44,184 nt of DNA from Thermoleophilaceae bacterium (GTDB lineage: Bacteria > Actinomycetota > Thermoleophilia > Solirubrobacterales > Thermoleophilaceae), in assembly GCA_025937135.1 (NCBI GenBank), contig JAICRZ010000004.1:1-44184 (forward strand). Reading direction: 5' to 3'. Position numbers and translations under genes: made by a program. The notes beneath the pieces were generated by a model. The model was not told the origin of the DNA, ran no database searches, and was given only the letters and a program-made list of their open reading frames with translations. Of the stretch, positions 30,711 through 39,122 are shown in pieces. The first letter of the stretch is position 1. The number at the start of each line of letters is the position of its first letter.

Positions 30711-32350
30711 TGACGCGTCGCGAGCTGGCGCTGGCCGCCCTCGTGGCAGTGGCCGTCGCGCTGCTCATGCACTGGCCGCTGCCGCTGCACATCGGCAGCG
30801 ACGTGCCGCGCGACATCGGCGACCCGCTGCCGCAGTCGTGGCAGGTTGCCTGGGACGGCCACGCGCTGCTGCACCAGCCGCTCGACTGGTTCCAGGCGAA
30901 CATCTTCTGGCCGCTGCCGAACTCGCTCGCGTTCTCCGACGCGCTCGTGGGCTACGCGCCGTTCGGGGCGATCGGCAGCGGCGTGCACGCCGCGGTCGTG
31001 CGCTACGACCTGCTGTTCCTGTTCGCCTACGCGTTCGCGTTCTTCGGCGCGTACGTGCTGGCGCGCGAGCTCGGCGCGGGCCGCGCGGGCGCGTTCGTGG
31101 CCGGCGCCGCGTTCGCCTACGCGCCGTGGCGGCTCGAGCAGGACGGTCACCTGCACGTGCTCTCGAGCGGCGGCATCCCGCTGGCGCTCGCGCTGCTCGT
31201 GCGCGGCTACCGGCGTGACAGCGTCCCGTGGGTCGCTGCGGGCTGGCTCGTGGCCGCCTGGCAGGTCTCGCTCGGCTTCACGCTCGGCCTCCAGATCGCG
31301 TACCTGCTGGCGCTGCTCTGCGCGGGCGTCGCGGTCTGGGGGCTGCGGAGCTCGTGGCTGCCGTCGCGGCGCGTGCTGGTGGCCACCGTGGCCGGCGTGG
31401 CCGTCCTCGGCCTGACCGCGCTCGCTCTCTCGCGGCCGTACCTGGAGGTCGCTCGCGACCATCCCGAGGCCAAGCGGAGCGAGCACACGGTGGCGCTCTA
31501 CTCCGGCGGCTTCGACCAGTACCTGTCGGCGCCGGGTGCGAACACGTTCTGGGGACCGGTCACGCACGGCATCCGCAAGGGACTCGCGTTCAACCCCGAG
31601 CAGACGCTGTTCCCCGGCCTGCTCGTGGTGCTGCTGGGACTCGCGTGCCTCGCGCTGGGCGGGTACTCGCGGCGGCTGCGAATCGGGCTGCTGATCGCGG
31701 TGCTCGTGTGCGGCTGGCTGGCGATGGGGTTCCACGACGACGGCTGGCCGTGGCCCTACAAGCTGCTCTACGAGCACGCGCCCGGGTGGGAGTCGAGCCG
31801 CACGCCGGGCCGGCTCAACACGCTCACGTCGCTGGCGCTGGCGCTGCTGGCGGCCGGCGGCGCGACGGCGCTGCTCGCGCGCGTGCGGCGGCCACGCGCG
31901 CGCACGGCGCTGGCGGTCGCGTTCGTGGCCGTGATCCTGTTCGAGGGGGCCGGCTTCGAGGGTCTCGACGGTCCGGCGCACCCGGCCGTGCCAAAGCCGC
32001 CGCTGGCGCTCGGGTCGCTGCCCGATCCGCAGCTCCATCTGCCGATGTCGCGCGTGGGCAACCGCCGCTACGTGCTCTGGTCGACCGACGGGTTCCCGCA
32101 GATCGTGAACGGGCGCGCGTCGTTCGGGCCGCGGCTCACGAGCGAGATCGCCTACCGCGTCCGCAACTTCCCCGACCGCGAGTCGGCCGCCTACCTGCGG
32201 CGGATCGGCGTGCGCACCGTCGTGCTCTACACGCAGCTCGCGCCGGGCACCTCGTGGGCGCGCGCGGCGGAGCGGCCGGTCTCGGGCCTAGGCCTCGGCC
32301 GCGAGCGGCGCGGCGCGGCGATCGTCTACCGGGTGGTGGCGGCGGGCTGA
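30710..32350 (+). CDS. Polytopic membrane protein, GT-C glycosyltransferase-like
   Basis: About 546 residues with roughly 11-12 hydrophobic helices. It starts with one helix (LALAALVAVAVALLMHWPLP), then an extracytoplasmic loop with DIGDPLPQSW (an acidic residue after the first helix as in GT-C enzymes) and DWFQANIFWPLPNSLAFSDAL. A soluble C-terminal part from about residue 445 contains ILWSTDGFPQIVNGRASFGP-like sequence (RYVLWSTDGFPQIVNGRA). GT-C enzymes transfer sugars from polyprenyl-phosphate carriers on the outer face, but the exact activity is unproven. GTG 30710 overlaps the previous stop. The last 63 bases overlap, antiparallel, the end of the next membrane-protein gene. Confidence 0.75.
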   Translation: MTRRELALAALVAVAVALLMHWPLPLHIGSDVPRDIGDPLPQSWQVAWDGHALLHQPLDWFQANIFWPLPNSLAFSDALVGYAPFGAIGSGVHAAVVRYDLLFLFAYAFAFFGAYVLARELGAGRAGAFVAGAAFAYAPWRLEQDGHLHVLSSGGIPLALALLVRGYRRDSVPWVAAGWLVAAWQVSLGFTLGLQIAYLLALLCAGVAVWGLRSSWLPSRRVLVATVAGVAVLGLTALALSRPYLEVARDHPEAKRSEHTVALYSGGFDQYLSAPGANTFWGPVTHGIRKGLAFNPEQTLFPGLLVVLLGLACLALGGYSRRLRIGLLIAVLVCGWLAMGFHDDGWPWPYKLLYEHAPGWESSRTPGRLNTLTSLALALLAAGGATALLARVRRPRARTALAVAFVAVILFEGAGFEGLDGPAHPAVPKPPLALGSLPDPQLHLPMSRVGNRRYVLWSTDGFPQIVNGRASFGPRLTSEIAYRVRNFPDRESAAYLRRIGVRTVVLYTQLAPGTSWARAAERPVSGLGLGRERRGAAIVYRVVAAG

Positions 32351-34006
32351 CACGACCCCGGTGGCCACCAGTCCCGCGCCCGCGAAGATCAGGATCAGCC
32401 ACAGCGCGCCGGCGTCTCCGCCGAGCACCGACTCCTCGGCGCCCAGCAGCCACGGCACGGTGGCTGCCAGCAGCGCCCAGGCGGACACCGCCAGCGCGGC
32501 GCGCAGCGCATCCGCGCGCGCCACCGCCACGTGCGTCGTCGCCGCTGCCGCCAGGCCGACCGCGAGCGCCGCGGCCAGGAGCACCGGCGCGACCCCGCCC
32601 CAGTGGTGGCCGGCGCCGAGCGGCGTGGCCACGGTCTGGACGTAGTTCGAGGCCTCGACGAGCTTCCACCAGAAGCCGACGTTGTCGTTGCCGATCAGCG
32701 GGAAAGTGAGCGTGGCCGTGAGCATGAACAGCACCGACGGCACGGCGAGCGCGAGGGTCGTGGCCGGGAAGCGCCGCCACGCGAGCGCGATCGGCAGCGC
32801 CAGGAACGCGACAATCGGCATCAGGAAGCGCGGCCCGGGCGTGCCGCCGCCGAACGGCAGCCAGTAGCCCGAGTTGTAGAGCAGGTATGCGGCCGCAAGT
32901 CCGGCGAGCGTCCACGCCTCGGCGCGGCGGCCGCGGCGGTGCAGCAGCACCATCCCGACCACCCCCATGGCGAGCACGGGCGCGAGCGTGAATAGCCCCT
33001 TCGACGAGAACAGCAGGTCCAGCGCCACCTTCGGCTTCGGCACGTTGATCCCGAAGAAGCCCGAGTCGTTCGCGCCGAGCACGTCGTGGCCGGTCACGCC
33101 CTGGCGGCTGACGGCGTCCGCGTAGGAGAAGTGCGTGACCGAGCCGAACGCCGCCAGGTTGTAGGCGAACAGCGGCAGCGCGCCGGCGATGCAGCCGCCC
33201 GCGTACGCGAGTCCGCGCTTGACGCGCTCTGCGGCGCCGCGGCTGAGCGCGTACAACCCGAGGATCGCGCCCGCGAGCGCGAGCGGGTACTCCGAGGCGA
33301 ACGCGAGCCCCGACAGCCCGCCCGCGAGGCCGAGAAACAGCAGTCGCTGCGGCCCCGCGCGCTCGCGGAACAGGAGCGCGAATGCCGCGAACGCCAGCAT
33401 CGCCGCGAGCACGTGCGAGAAGTACAGCGTGGAGAACGGCAGCACCATCGTTCCCAGCCCGAGCGTGACCGCCGTCGCGGTTCCGTAGCCCGGCTCGAGC
33501 CGCTCGGCCACCCAGCGCACCAGCAGCATGAGAACCAGCGCCGGGAGCACGTTGCCGAACAGGCCCAGCACCCAGATGATCGGCGTCGACTGCTCGATCC
33601 GGCCGCGCACGTGGTAGGTGCGGATCCGCTTGCTGCCGTAGAGGCCCTGCGGCGTCGAGGTCGGCCGCCAGCGCCAGGCGTGGTTGAGGCGCGCGTTCTT
33701 GGCGGTCGCATACGCCCACCTCTCCGCGTGGAGGCGGTGCAGCACCTCGTAGACCGGGAGCGTGAGCGCCGGCAGAACGGGCGCCTTGACCGAGTAGTAG
33801 TGGCCCTTGTACCAGGAGATGTCGCGCGTCTCCCAGTGCCATGGGTCGATCGTCGCCGTGCCGCCGTGGAGGGCACGCACGAGGGAGTAGTTCGAGCTCT
33901 GCGCCCAGCCCGAGGCCTGCATCACGAGCCCGGAGGCAACAGCCACGCAGACGATCGCGATCAGCCCAAGGCGGCGGCGCCACGGGTTGTGCGCTGCGCC
34001 GTCCAT
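32288..34006 (-). CDS. Polytopic membrane protein, possible GT-C glycosyltransferase
   Basis: A 572-residue protein with about 12 membrane segments. The first is LGLIAIVCVAVASGLVMQAS (about 13-32). The extracytoplasmic loop SLVRALHGGTATIDPWHWET and WYKGHYYSVKAPVLPAL resembles the first loop of arabinosyl/mannosyl-type GT-C proteins, with acidic residues near TIDPW. A second large loop is around 285-310. The C-terminal tail is Arg-rich. Donor and acceptor are unknown. It is convergent with the other GT-C-like gene and overlaps it by 63 bases, so both C-terminal tails are coded on opposite strands of the same DNA. TAGCAT lies 11 nt before ATG 34006. Confidence 0.72.
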   Translation of the reverse strand: MDGAAHNPWRRRLGLIAIVCVAVASGLVMQASGWAQSSNYSLVRALHGGTATIDPWHWETRDISWYKGHYYSVKAPVLPALTLPVYEVLHRLHAERWAYATAKNARLNHAWRWRPTSTPQGLYGSKRIRTYHVRGRIEQSTPIIWVLGLFGNVLPALVLMLLVRWVAERLEPGYGTATAVTLGLGTMVLPFSTLYFSHVLAAMLAFAAFALLFRERAGPQRLLFLGLAGGLSGLAFASEYPLALAGAILGLYALSRGAAERVKRGLAYAGGCIAGALPLFAYNLAAFGSVTHFSYADAVSRQGVTGHDVLGANDSGFFGINVPKPKVALDLLFSSKGLFTLAPVLAMGVVGMVLLHRRGRRAEAWTLAGLAAAYLLYNSGYWLPFGGGTPGPRFLMPIVAFLALPIALAWRRFPATTLALAVPSVLFMLTATLTFPLIGNDNVGFWWKLVEASNYVQTVATPLGAGHHWGGVAPVLLAAALAVGLAAAATTHVAVARADALRAALAVSAWALLAATVPWLLGAEESVLGGDAGALWLILIFAGAGLVATGVVSARRHHPVDDRRAAPLAAEA

Positions 34007-34031
34007 CCGCGCCGCCGATGCTAGCGAGCGC

Positions 34032-35084
34032 CTAGGAACCGAGCTCGATGACGACCTTCACGTCGTCCGGCTGACGCTCCAGCGCCTCCTGGAAGCGGTC
34101 GAGCGGCACGCGCCGCGTGACGAGCCGCTCGAGCCATGAGCGGTCGGCCTTGGCCAGCGCCTCGGCGGCGGCCTTGTAGTGGCGCAGGTTCGCGTTCACC
34201 GAGCCGAACACGACGTCGTTCTCGAGCACAAGCTCGCGGTTGATCGAGCCGGCGTCGACCTTCAGCTCGCGGCCGGTCGGCGAGACGCCGGTCAGGCACG
34301 TGATGCCGCCGGCGTTCGTCTCCTGCATGGCGTCGAACACGAGCTGGCCTACGCCGGTGGCCTCGATGATGATGTCGGGCTTGCAGTGGCCGACCGCGCT
34401 GGCCATGTCGCCCGAGTGGTAGGTGCCGCCCAGGTCCTCGACGAGCTTCGGCTTGGGTCCGTCGGTCACCCGGTCGAGCACGTGCACGTCCAGGCCGCGC
34501 TGCTTGCCGAGCATCGCGCCCAGCAGCCCGATGGGCCCCGCGCCGGTGATGAGCACGCGCTCGGGCTCGAACGGGGAGCGGGAGCCGATCCTGGTGATGT
34601 GGTCCCACGCCTTGGCGAGGATCGTGGTCGGCTCCATCAGCATCCCGACCGACTCGAGCGAGGCGTCGAGCTTCACGGCGTAGTCGGCCTCGACGGTCCA
34701 CTTCTCCGAGCCGTAGCCGTGGATCTCCTTGATGCCGCGCTCCGTGTAGCGGCCGTTGCGGCACATGTCGAACTCGCCGCGGCTGCACGGCAGGCACGGC
34801 ACCGGATCGGGCCGGCGCACGACGCCGACCACGAGGTCGCCTTCGCTGAAGTCGCTGCCCGCGGGCGCCTCGCGCACGCGCCCGAGTGACTCGTGGCCGA
34901 GCACCAGCCGCTCCTCGCCGGGCGGCGCCCAGCCGTACTCGCCGCCGACGATCTCGATGTCGGTGCCGCAGACGCCGATGGCGATGCCGTCGACCAGCAG
35001 CTCGCCGTCGCGCGGCTGCGGGTCGGGCATCTCCGTGACCTCGGCGGAGTTCGCCTTCAGCGGAACGACGGTGAGCGCGCGCAC
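34032..35084 (-). CDS. Glucose 1-dehydrogenase-like zinc MDR oxidoreductase
   Basis: A 350-residue medium-chain dehydrogenase. The catalytic zinc region is GVCGTDIEIVGGEYG (about 37-51) with GHESLGRV (about 63). Structural-zinc-type cysteines appear in PCLPCSRGEFDMC (about 97-109). The Rossmann motif is VLITGAGPIGLLGAML (about 170-185). The CGTDxEI and GHESLGRV blocks fit the archaeal/bacterial glucose dehydrogenase group, which oxidises glucose or other aldoses to lactones with NAD(P). GTG 35084 is supported by TAGTCT 7 nt upstream, a box that overlaps the stop codon of the SDR gene behind it. The true sugar is not certain. Confidence 0.85.
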   Translation of the reverse strand: MRALTVVPLKANSAEVTEMPDPQPRDGELLVDGIAIGVCGTDIEIVGGEYGWAPPGEERLVLGHESLGRVREAPAGSDFSEGDLVVGVVRRPDPVPCLPCSRGEFDMCRNGRYTERGIKEIHGYGSEKWTVEADYAVKLDASLESVGMLMEPTTILAKAWDHITRIGSRSPFEPERVLITGAGPIGLLGAMLGKQRGLDVHVLDRVTDGPKPKLVEDLGGTYHSGDMASAVGHCKPDIIIEATGVGQLVFDAMQETNAGGITCLTGVSPTGRELKVDAGSINRELVLENDVVFGSVNANLRHYKAAAEALAKADRSWLERLVTRRVPLDRFQEALERQPDDVKVVIELGS

Positions 35085-35091
35085 CTTCGGG

Positions 35092-35097
35092 AGACTA
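35092..35097 (-). promoter_or_regulatory. -10 box inside the SDR stop region, leaderless start of the MDR gene
   Basis: Minus-strand TAGTCT (35097-35092) is 7 nt before GTG 35084. Its first three bases are the stop codon of the SDR gene, so the MDR gene may have its own promoter despite tandem layout. Confidence 0.45.
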
Positions 35098-35952
35098 CCC
35101 CGGCATCGTCTCGCCGCCGATTGGGGCCAGCACCTCGCCCGTGTAGTAGCTCGAGAGCTGCTCGGAGGCGAAGAACACGTACGACGGTGCGATCTCGTCC
35201 GGCTGGCCCGCGCGTCCCATCGGCACCTGCGTGCCGAACTCCTTGACCTTCTCCTCCGGGAACGTGGCCACGATCAGCGGCGACCAGACCGGGCCCGGCG
35301 CCACGCAGTTCACGCGGATGCCGCGGTCCACGAGCGCCTGCGCCAGCGAGAAGGTGAGCACGTGGATCGCACCCTTCGTCGCGGAGTAGTCGATCAGCTC
35401 CTTGTTGCCGCGCAGCCCGTTCACCGACCCGGTGTTGATGATCGACGCGCCCTCCCCCATGTGCTTGAGAGCCTCGTGCGTGCTCCACCACGGGCCGTAG
35501 ACGTTCGTCCTGAACGTGCCCTCCCACTGCTCGGTCGTGATCTCGCCGGGATCGTCGACCGGCGTCTGGGTGCCGGCGTGGTTCACGAGGATGTCGATCC
35601 TGCCGAGCCTGTCGACCGTGTCGCGAACAATTCCGCGCGCCTCGTCCTCCCTCTGCACGTCGCAGCGCAGCGTGATCGCGCGCCGCCCCTCGGCCTCGAC
35701 GAGCGACCTGGTGTGCTCGGCGTCCGCGTCCTCCGACAGGTAGGCGATCGCCACGTCGGCGCCCTCCTTGGCGAACGCCGCGCACACCGCGCGCCCGATG
35801 CCCGAGTCGCCGCCCGTGACCAGCGCGACCTTGCCGTCGAGCTTGCCCGAGCCGGTGTAGCCGCGCATCTCGTCCTGCGGCTCCGGATCCATCTCGCCCT
35901 CGTGGCCGGGGCGCCCCTGTTGCTGCGGTGGGAATTCCTGTTCGTCTGACAT
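35095..35952 (-). CDS. Short-chain dehydrogenase/reductase (YghA/YhdF-like)
   Basis: A 285-residue SDR. The first ~35 residues are a polar, Gln/Pro-rich extension (MSDEQEFPPQQQGRPGHEGE), common in the YghA/YhdF-like group. The NAD(P) motif is TGGDSGIGRA (about 46), NNAG is replaced by VNHAGTQTP (about 125), and the catalytic triad is Ser in INTGSVNG, Tyr and Lys in YSATKGA (about 192-196). The probable role is reduction of an aldehyde or sugar-derived carbonyl under stress; the substrate is unknown. ATG 35952 has TAGTCC 7 nt upstream. The next gene downstream, a glucose-dehydrogenase-like MDR, starts 10 bases after its stop and may form an operon with it. Confidence 0.9.
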   Translation of the reverse strand: MSDEQEFPPQQQGRPGHEGEMDPEPQDEMRGYTGSGKLDGKVALVTGGDSGIGRAVCAAFAKEGADVAIAYLSEDADAEHTRSLVEAEGRRAITLRCDVQREDEARGIVRDTVDRLGRIDILVNHAGTQTPVDDPGEITTEQWEGTFRTNVYGPWWSTHEALKHMGEGASIINTGSVNGLRGNKELIDYSATKGAIHVLTFSLAQALVDRGIRVNCVAPGPVWSPLIVATFPEEKVKEFGTQVPMGRAGQPDEIAPSYVFFASEQLSSYYTGEVLAPIGGETMPG

Positions 35953-35962
35953 GCCGGGCGGA

Positions 35963-36361
35963 CTACCCGGTTTCCGGCCCCGCGATCCCGAGCCGCGGCA
36001 TCTCGATCGCGGGGCAGCGGTCCATGACCACATCGAGCCCGGCCGTGCGCGCCCGCTCGGCCGCCGCCTCGTCCACCACGCCGAGCTGCATCCAGACGGC
36101 GCGCGCGCCGATGGCGATCGCCTCGTCCACGTGCGCGCCGGACTGGTCCGACCGGCGGAAGATGTCGACCACGTCGACCGGCTCGCCGACCTCGGCGAGT
36201 GAAGGCACCGCTGAATCCCACTTCGGGTTCACGCGGATCACGCGGTAGCCGCGCGACTCCAGCATCGCCGCGATCCGGTGGCTGTCGCGGAACGCCTCCG
36301 GGGAGGCGCCCACGACAGCCCAGGTGCGCATCGCGAGCGCCCTGCGGATCGCGTCTTCCAC
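35963..36361 (-). CDS. CoA-binding domain protein (YccU-type)
   Basis: A 132-residue single Rossmann domain of the CoA_binding_2 family. TWAVVGASPEAFRDSHRI (about 12-29) is the phosphate-binding loop, followed by YRVIRVNPKW, VDVVDIFRRSDQ, VWMQLGVVDE and the C-terminal VMDRCPAIEMPRL typical of the family. These proteins bind CoA or nucleotides; their cellular role is unclear. The GTG start at 36361 overlaps the TAG stop of the beta-helix/cupredoxin gene (TAGTG), so translation is coupled, although no functional link to the secreted copper proteins is evident. Confidence 0.85.
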   Translation of the reverse strand: MEDAIRRALAMRTWAVVGASPEAFRDSHRIAAMLESRGYRVIRVNPKWDSAVPSLAEVGEPVDVVDIFRRSDQSGAHVDEAIAIGARAVWMQLGVVDEAAAERARTAGLDVVMDRCPAIEMPRLGIAGPETG

Positions 36362-37983
36362 TACTTGACGATGATCGTCTGGTGCATCTGCGTGGGGTGC
36401 AGAGTGCAGATGACCTTGTACTTGCCGCGCTTGCGCAGCTTGCGCGCGAACCTGTAATCGGTCGACGCGTAGTCGGAATGGAAGTGCTTCACGCCCTTCG
36501 GCGCGCGCTTGAGCTTCACGTCGTGCGTGTCGCCGTTGCTCGCGAGCCACTTCCAGGTGATCTTCGTCCCGCGCGACACGGTCAGCTTGCCCGGCGACAG
36601 GAAGTAGTCGCCCACCTTGACCGTGCGCCCGTGGCCGGCGGCCGACGCCGTGGCCGCCACCACACGCCGCGCCGTCTTCACCGCGCTGCCCGGGTCGAAG
36701 CCCTTCGTCCAGTGCTCGAGCGCGTTGTAGCCCGGCTTGGCCGCGTGCGGGTTGCGGATCCAGTTCTGCTCCGGCGGGTCGGTCGCCCACTTGATGGTGA
36801 GGTCCCGCTCGTCCTGGCGGAAGTGGTTGGGAGTCGGGCCGGGGCACGGTGCGAACACCGAGTTGTCCTGCGGCTCGTTCACCGTCGTCGTGGCGTTGTC
36901 CTGGAAGCAGTTGCCGTTGCCGGAGCCGTCGTAGAACAGGTCACGCCCGTTCTTGTCGGTTCCGCCGAGGCCCAGCTGGTTCCCGATCACCTGGTTGCTC
37001 TCGAGCGACGCTGCGTCCTTCTGCTGGAGCACGAACTGCTCGATCGCGCCGATGCCGACCAGGTAGTTGCCGTACACGCGGTTGTTCTGCACAACGTTGC
37101 GGTGGCCACCGAACAGCAGGATCCCGACACCCGTCGGGTACGGGAAGCTGGTGGCCGAAGCGCGCAGCTTGAACGGCGCGCCCGCGTGGTAGTTGAAGTT
37201 GTTCCAGAACACGTCGTTGTCGGCGATCACGTTGTCCTCGGCCGGCGGGTACTTCTCCGAGTCGAGCGCGTTCGGGACGATGCCCGTGCCGTTGTCGAAG
37301 AACTTGCTCTTCGTGATCGTCACGTAGCGCATGTTGGTGCCGGACCAGCCGATCACGTTGCCCCACGAGGTGACGTTCTTGACGATCGAGCGCTTCGGCT
37401 TCACCTGCTTCGGCGTCTGCCCGATGTAGAAGCCGCCGTCGTTGTTGTAGTACGCCTCCGAGTCGGTGATCCGGCCGCCCTTCGAGTTGAAGGCGTAGAT
37501 GCCGTAGACGCCGCCGTCGTGGGCGAGCAGGTGGTTGAAGTCGTACCCGTCGACGTTCAGCGCGAAGAAGCCGTTGCCCTTGTACCTGCGCGCCGACAGG
37601 CCGCTCAGCGTGACGTTGTTGGCGCCGTTGACGAAGACGGTGTTCTGCTTCTTCTTGCGGCCGTCGATCACGACCTTCTCGGGGTGGCGCTTGTCGCCGA
37701 CGAGCCGCAGCCACGCCTTCTTCCGGCCGCTGATCAGCACGCTCTCGCGGTAGGTGCCGTGGCCGATCTTGATCGTGTCGCCGGCCTTGGCCTTGTTCAC
37801 GGCCTTCTGGATCGACTTGATGCAGTGCTTGCCGTGCTTGCACACCTTGAGCGTCTTCGTGTGCTTCGGGCGCTTGCTGGGGCCACCCGGGTTGGACGGC
37901 GCGGGGTAATCCACGGCCATCGCGGTCGCGGGCACGAGCAGCGCTATCGCGAGCGCGGCCGTCCCTCCAATGCGAGTCCTCAA
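36361..37983 (-). CDS. Secreted beta-helix (NosD/PbH1-like) protein with C-terminal cupredoxin domain
   Basis: A 540-residue exported protein. Residues 1-23 are a signal peptide (MRTRIGGTAALAIALLVPAT). Residues 45-420 form a right-handed parallel beta-helix: SIQKAVNKAKAGDTIKIGHG starts it, and repeats such as SEAYYNNDGGFYIG and NNRVYGNYLVGIGAIE follow. The last ~100 residues are a plastocyanin-like cupredoxin: GDYFLSPGKLTVSRGTKITW, then the copper ligands His in GDTHDVKL and Cys, His and Met in ICTLHPTQM. This gives a complete type 1 copper site. TTG 37983 is the start because AGGAGG lies a few bases upstream. The gene follows the multicopper oxidase gene by 10 bases and probably exchanges electrons with it; the beta-helix may bind a polysaccharide. 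Confidence 0.85.
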   Translation of the reverse strand: MRTRIGGTAALAIALLVPATAMAVDYPAPSNPGGPSKRPKHTKTLKVCKHGKHCIKSIQKAVNKAKAGDTIKIGHGTYRESVLISGRKKAWLRLVGDKRHPEKVVIDGRKKKQNTVFVNGANNVTLSGLSARRYKGNGFFALNVDGYDFNHLLAHDGGVYGIYAFNSKGGRITDSEAYYNNDGGFYIGQTPKQVKPKRSIVKNVTSWGNVIGWSGTNMRYVTITKSKFFDNGTGIVPNALDSEKYPPAEDNVIADNDVFWNNFNYHAGAPFKLRASATSFPYPTGVGILLFGGHRNVVQNNRVYGNYLVGIGAIEQFVLQQKDAASLESNQVIGNQLGLGGTDKNGRDLFYDGSGNGNCFQDNATTTVNEPQDNSVFAPCPGPTPNHFRQDERDLTIKWATDPPEQNWIRNPHAAKPGYNALEHWTKGFDPGSAVKTARRVVAATASAAGHGRTVKVGDYFLSPGKLTVSRGTKITWKWLASNGDTHDVKLKRAPKGVKHFHSDYASTDYRFARKLRKRGKYKVICTLHPTQMHQTIIVK

Positions 37984-37993
37984 CTTCTCCTCC

Positions 37994-39091
37994 TCATGGT
38001 TCGACGATGTACCAGCCGGCCATCCCCATCGTCATGTGTGGTGACACGTGACAGTGATAGAGCCAGCGACCAGGGTTGTCCTCTTTCCAGCGTGCGGTGA
38101 TCGACTCGTTCGGTCCCACGGTGGGGCAGTCGACCGACACGCCGGAGGCGTCCTTCCAGCGGTGCCCGTGGATGTGGAAGGTGTGGAAAGCGGAGTCAGC
38201 GGCGTAGACGTGGAACGCCACGTCCTGCCCCACCTTCGCCCGCACGGTTGGCGTGTTGCCCGCGTAGCTGCGACCGTTGAAGCACTGGAGCATGCTGTCG
38301 ATGCCGGTGACCTGCGGCGGCAGGCTGTGCATCACGAGCGGCTGTTCGACGTCGGGCTTGCGGGCGCCCTTCTCGCGCACGACGACGAGTCCGAAGAGAC
38401 CGCGCAGCGAATTGATCACGTGGTTGGGACCATGGTCGTGGTAGGGCCAGGCGCCCACGGAGTCGGGCGTGCACTCGTACGTGTAGGTGAACTCCTCGCC
38501 GGGCGCGACGAAGCCGCCGGCGCGCGTGAAGTCGCCGAGGTAGGCGCCGTCGTACTCGGGGTTGTATCGGACGCCGTGCGGATGGACGGTCAGCGGCTGC
38601 TCGAAGTGGTCGTCGCCGTTGCGGAAGTGCACGACGATCGTGTCGCCGACCTCGCCCTCGAGCGTCGGGCCCGGCATCGAGGCTGCGCCGATCGGCTCGG
38701 CGAAGCCGTCGCTGTAGCGCTGGTAGACGAGCGCGCGGAAGGTGCGGCGACCGCGGATCGGGTGGTTCATCCACTCGTCGCGACCGCTGGGCGCCACGTT
38801 CCACTTCGCCGGGCGCGCCTGGAGCCAGTACTCGCGCTTCTGCCCGCCCGGCTGCGGCTGCGGCGTCTGGAAGGTGAGCTCGTCGACGGGGTCGCGCGCC
38901 GCCTTCGGCTTGGGCAGGCGACGCGCGAACGCATCGGCCTGCGCGACCTCGGCGGGCGTCGAGACCGCGAGCTTGTGGCCGCCGATGCCGCAGATCAGCG
39001 CGGCGCCGCCGAGGCCGAGAAAGCCGCGGCGGTCGAAGCCGGCAGGGGTGTGCGGGGGAAGCCCAGGCATGCGGTGGCGCCGCGCGCACAC
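37994..39091 (-). CDS. Two-domain multicopper oxidase, Tat-exported
   Basis: About 365 residues from GTG 39091; ATG 39070 is also in frame. A twin-arginine signal is present (DRRGFLGLGGAAL, about 20-32). Domain 1 supplies copper ligands in TVHPHGVRY and WPYHDHGPNH. Domain 2 supplies HTFHIHGHRW and the C-terminal WLYHCHVSPHMTMGM, which holds the type 1 ligands Cys, His and Met and the trinuclear-centre histidines. Domain 1 lacks a type 1 Cys, so it looks like a two-domain laccase with type 1 copper only in domain 2. Such enzymes oxidise phenols, metals or small organics with O2. It is the first gene of an operon with a secreted cupredoxin fusion protein, a plausible redox partner. Confidence 0.88.
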   Translation of the reverse strand: MCARRHRMPGLPPHTPAGFDRRGFLGLGGAALICGIGGHKLAVSTPAEVAQADAFARRLPKPKAARDPVDELTFQTPQPQPGGQKREYWLQARPAKWNVAPSGRDEWMNHPIRGRRTFRALVYQRYSDGFAEPIGAASMPGPTLEGEVGDTIVVHFRNGDDHFEQPLTVHPHGVRYNPEYDGAYLGDFTRAGGFVAPGEEFTYTYECTPDSVGAWPYHDHGPNHVINSLRGLFGLVVVREKGARKPDVEQPLVMHSLPPQVTGIDSMLQCFNGRSYAGNTPTVRAKVGQDVAFHVYAADSAFHTFHIHGHRWKDASGVSVDCPTVGPNESITARWKEDNPGRWLYHCHVSPHMTMGMAGWYIVEP

Positions 39092-39122
39092 TCGCCCCCC
39101 GCGTTAGCGTGCGCGCGCCAGA

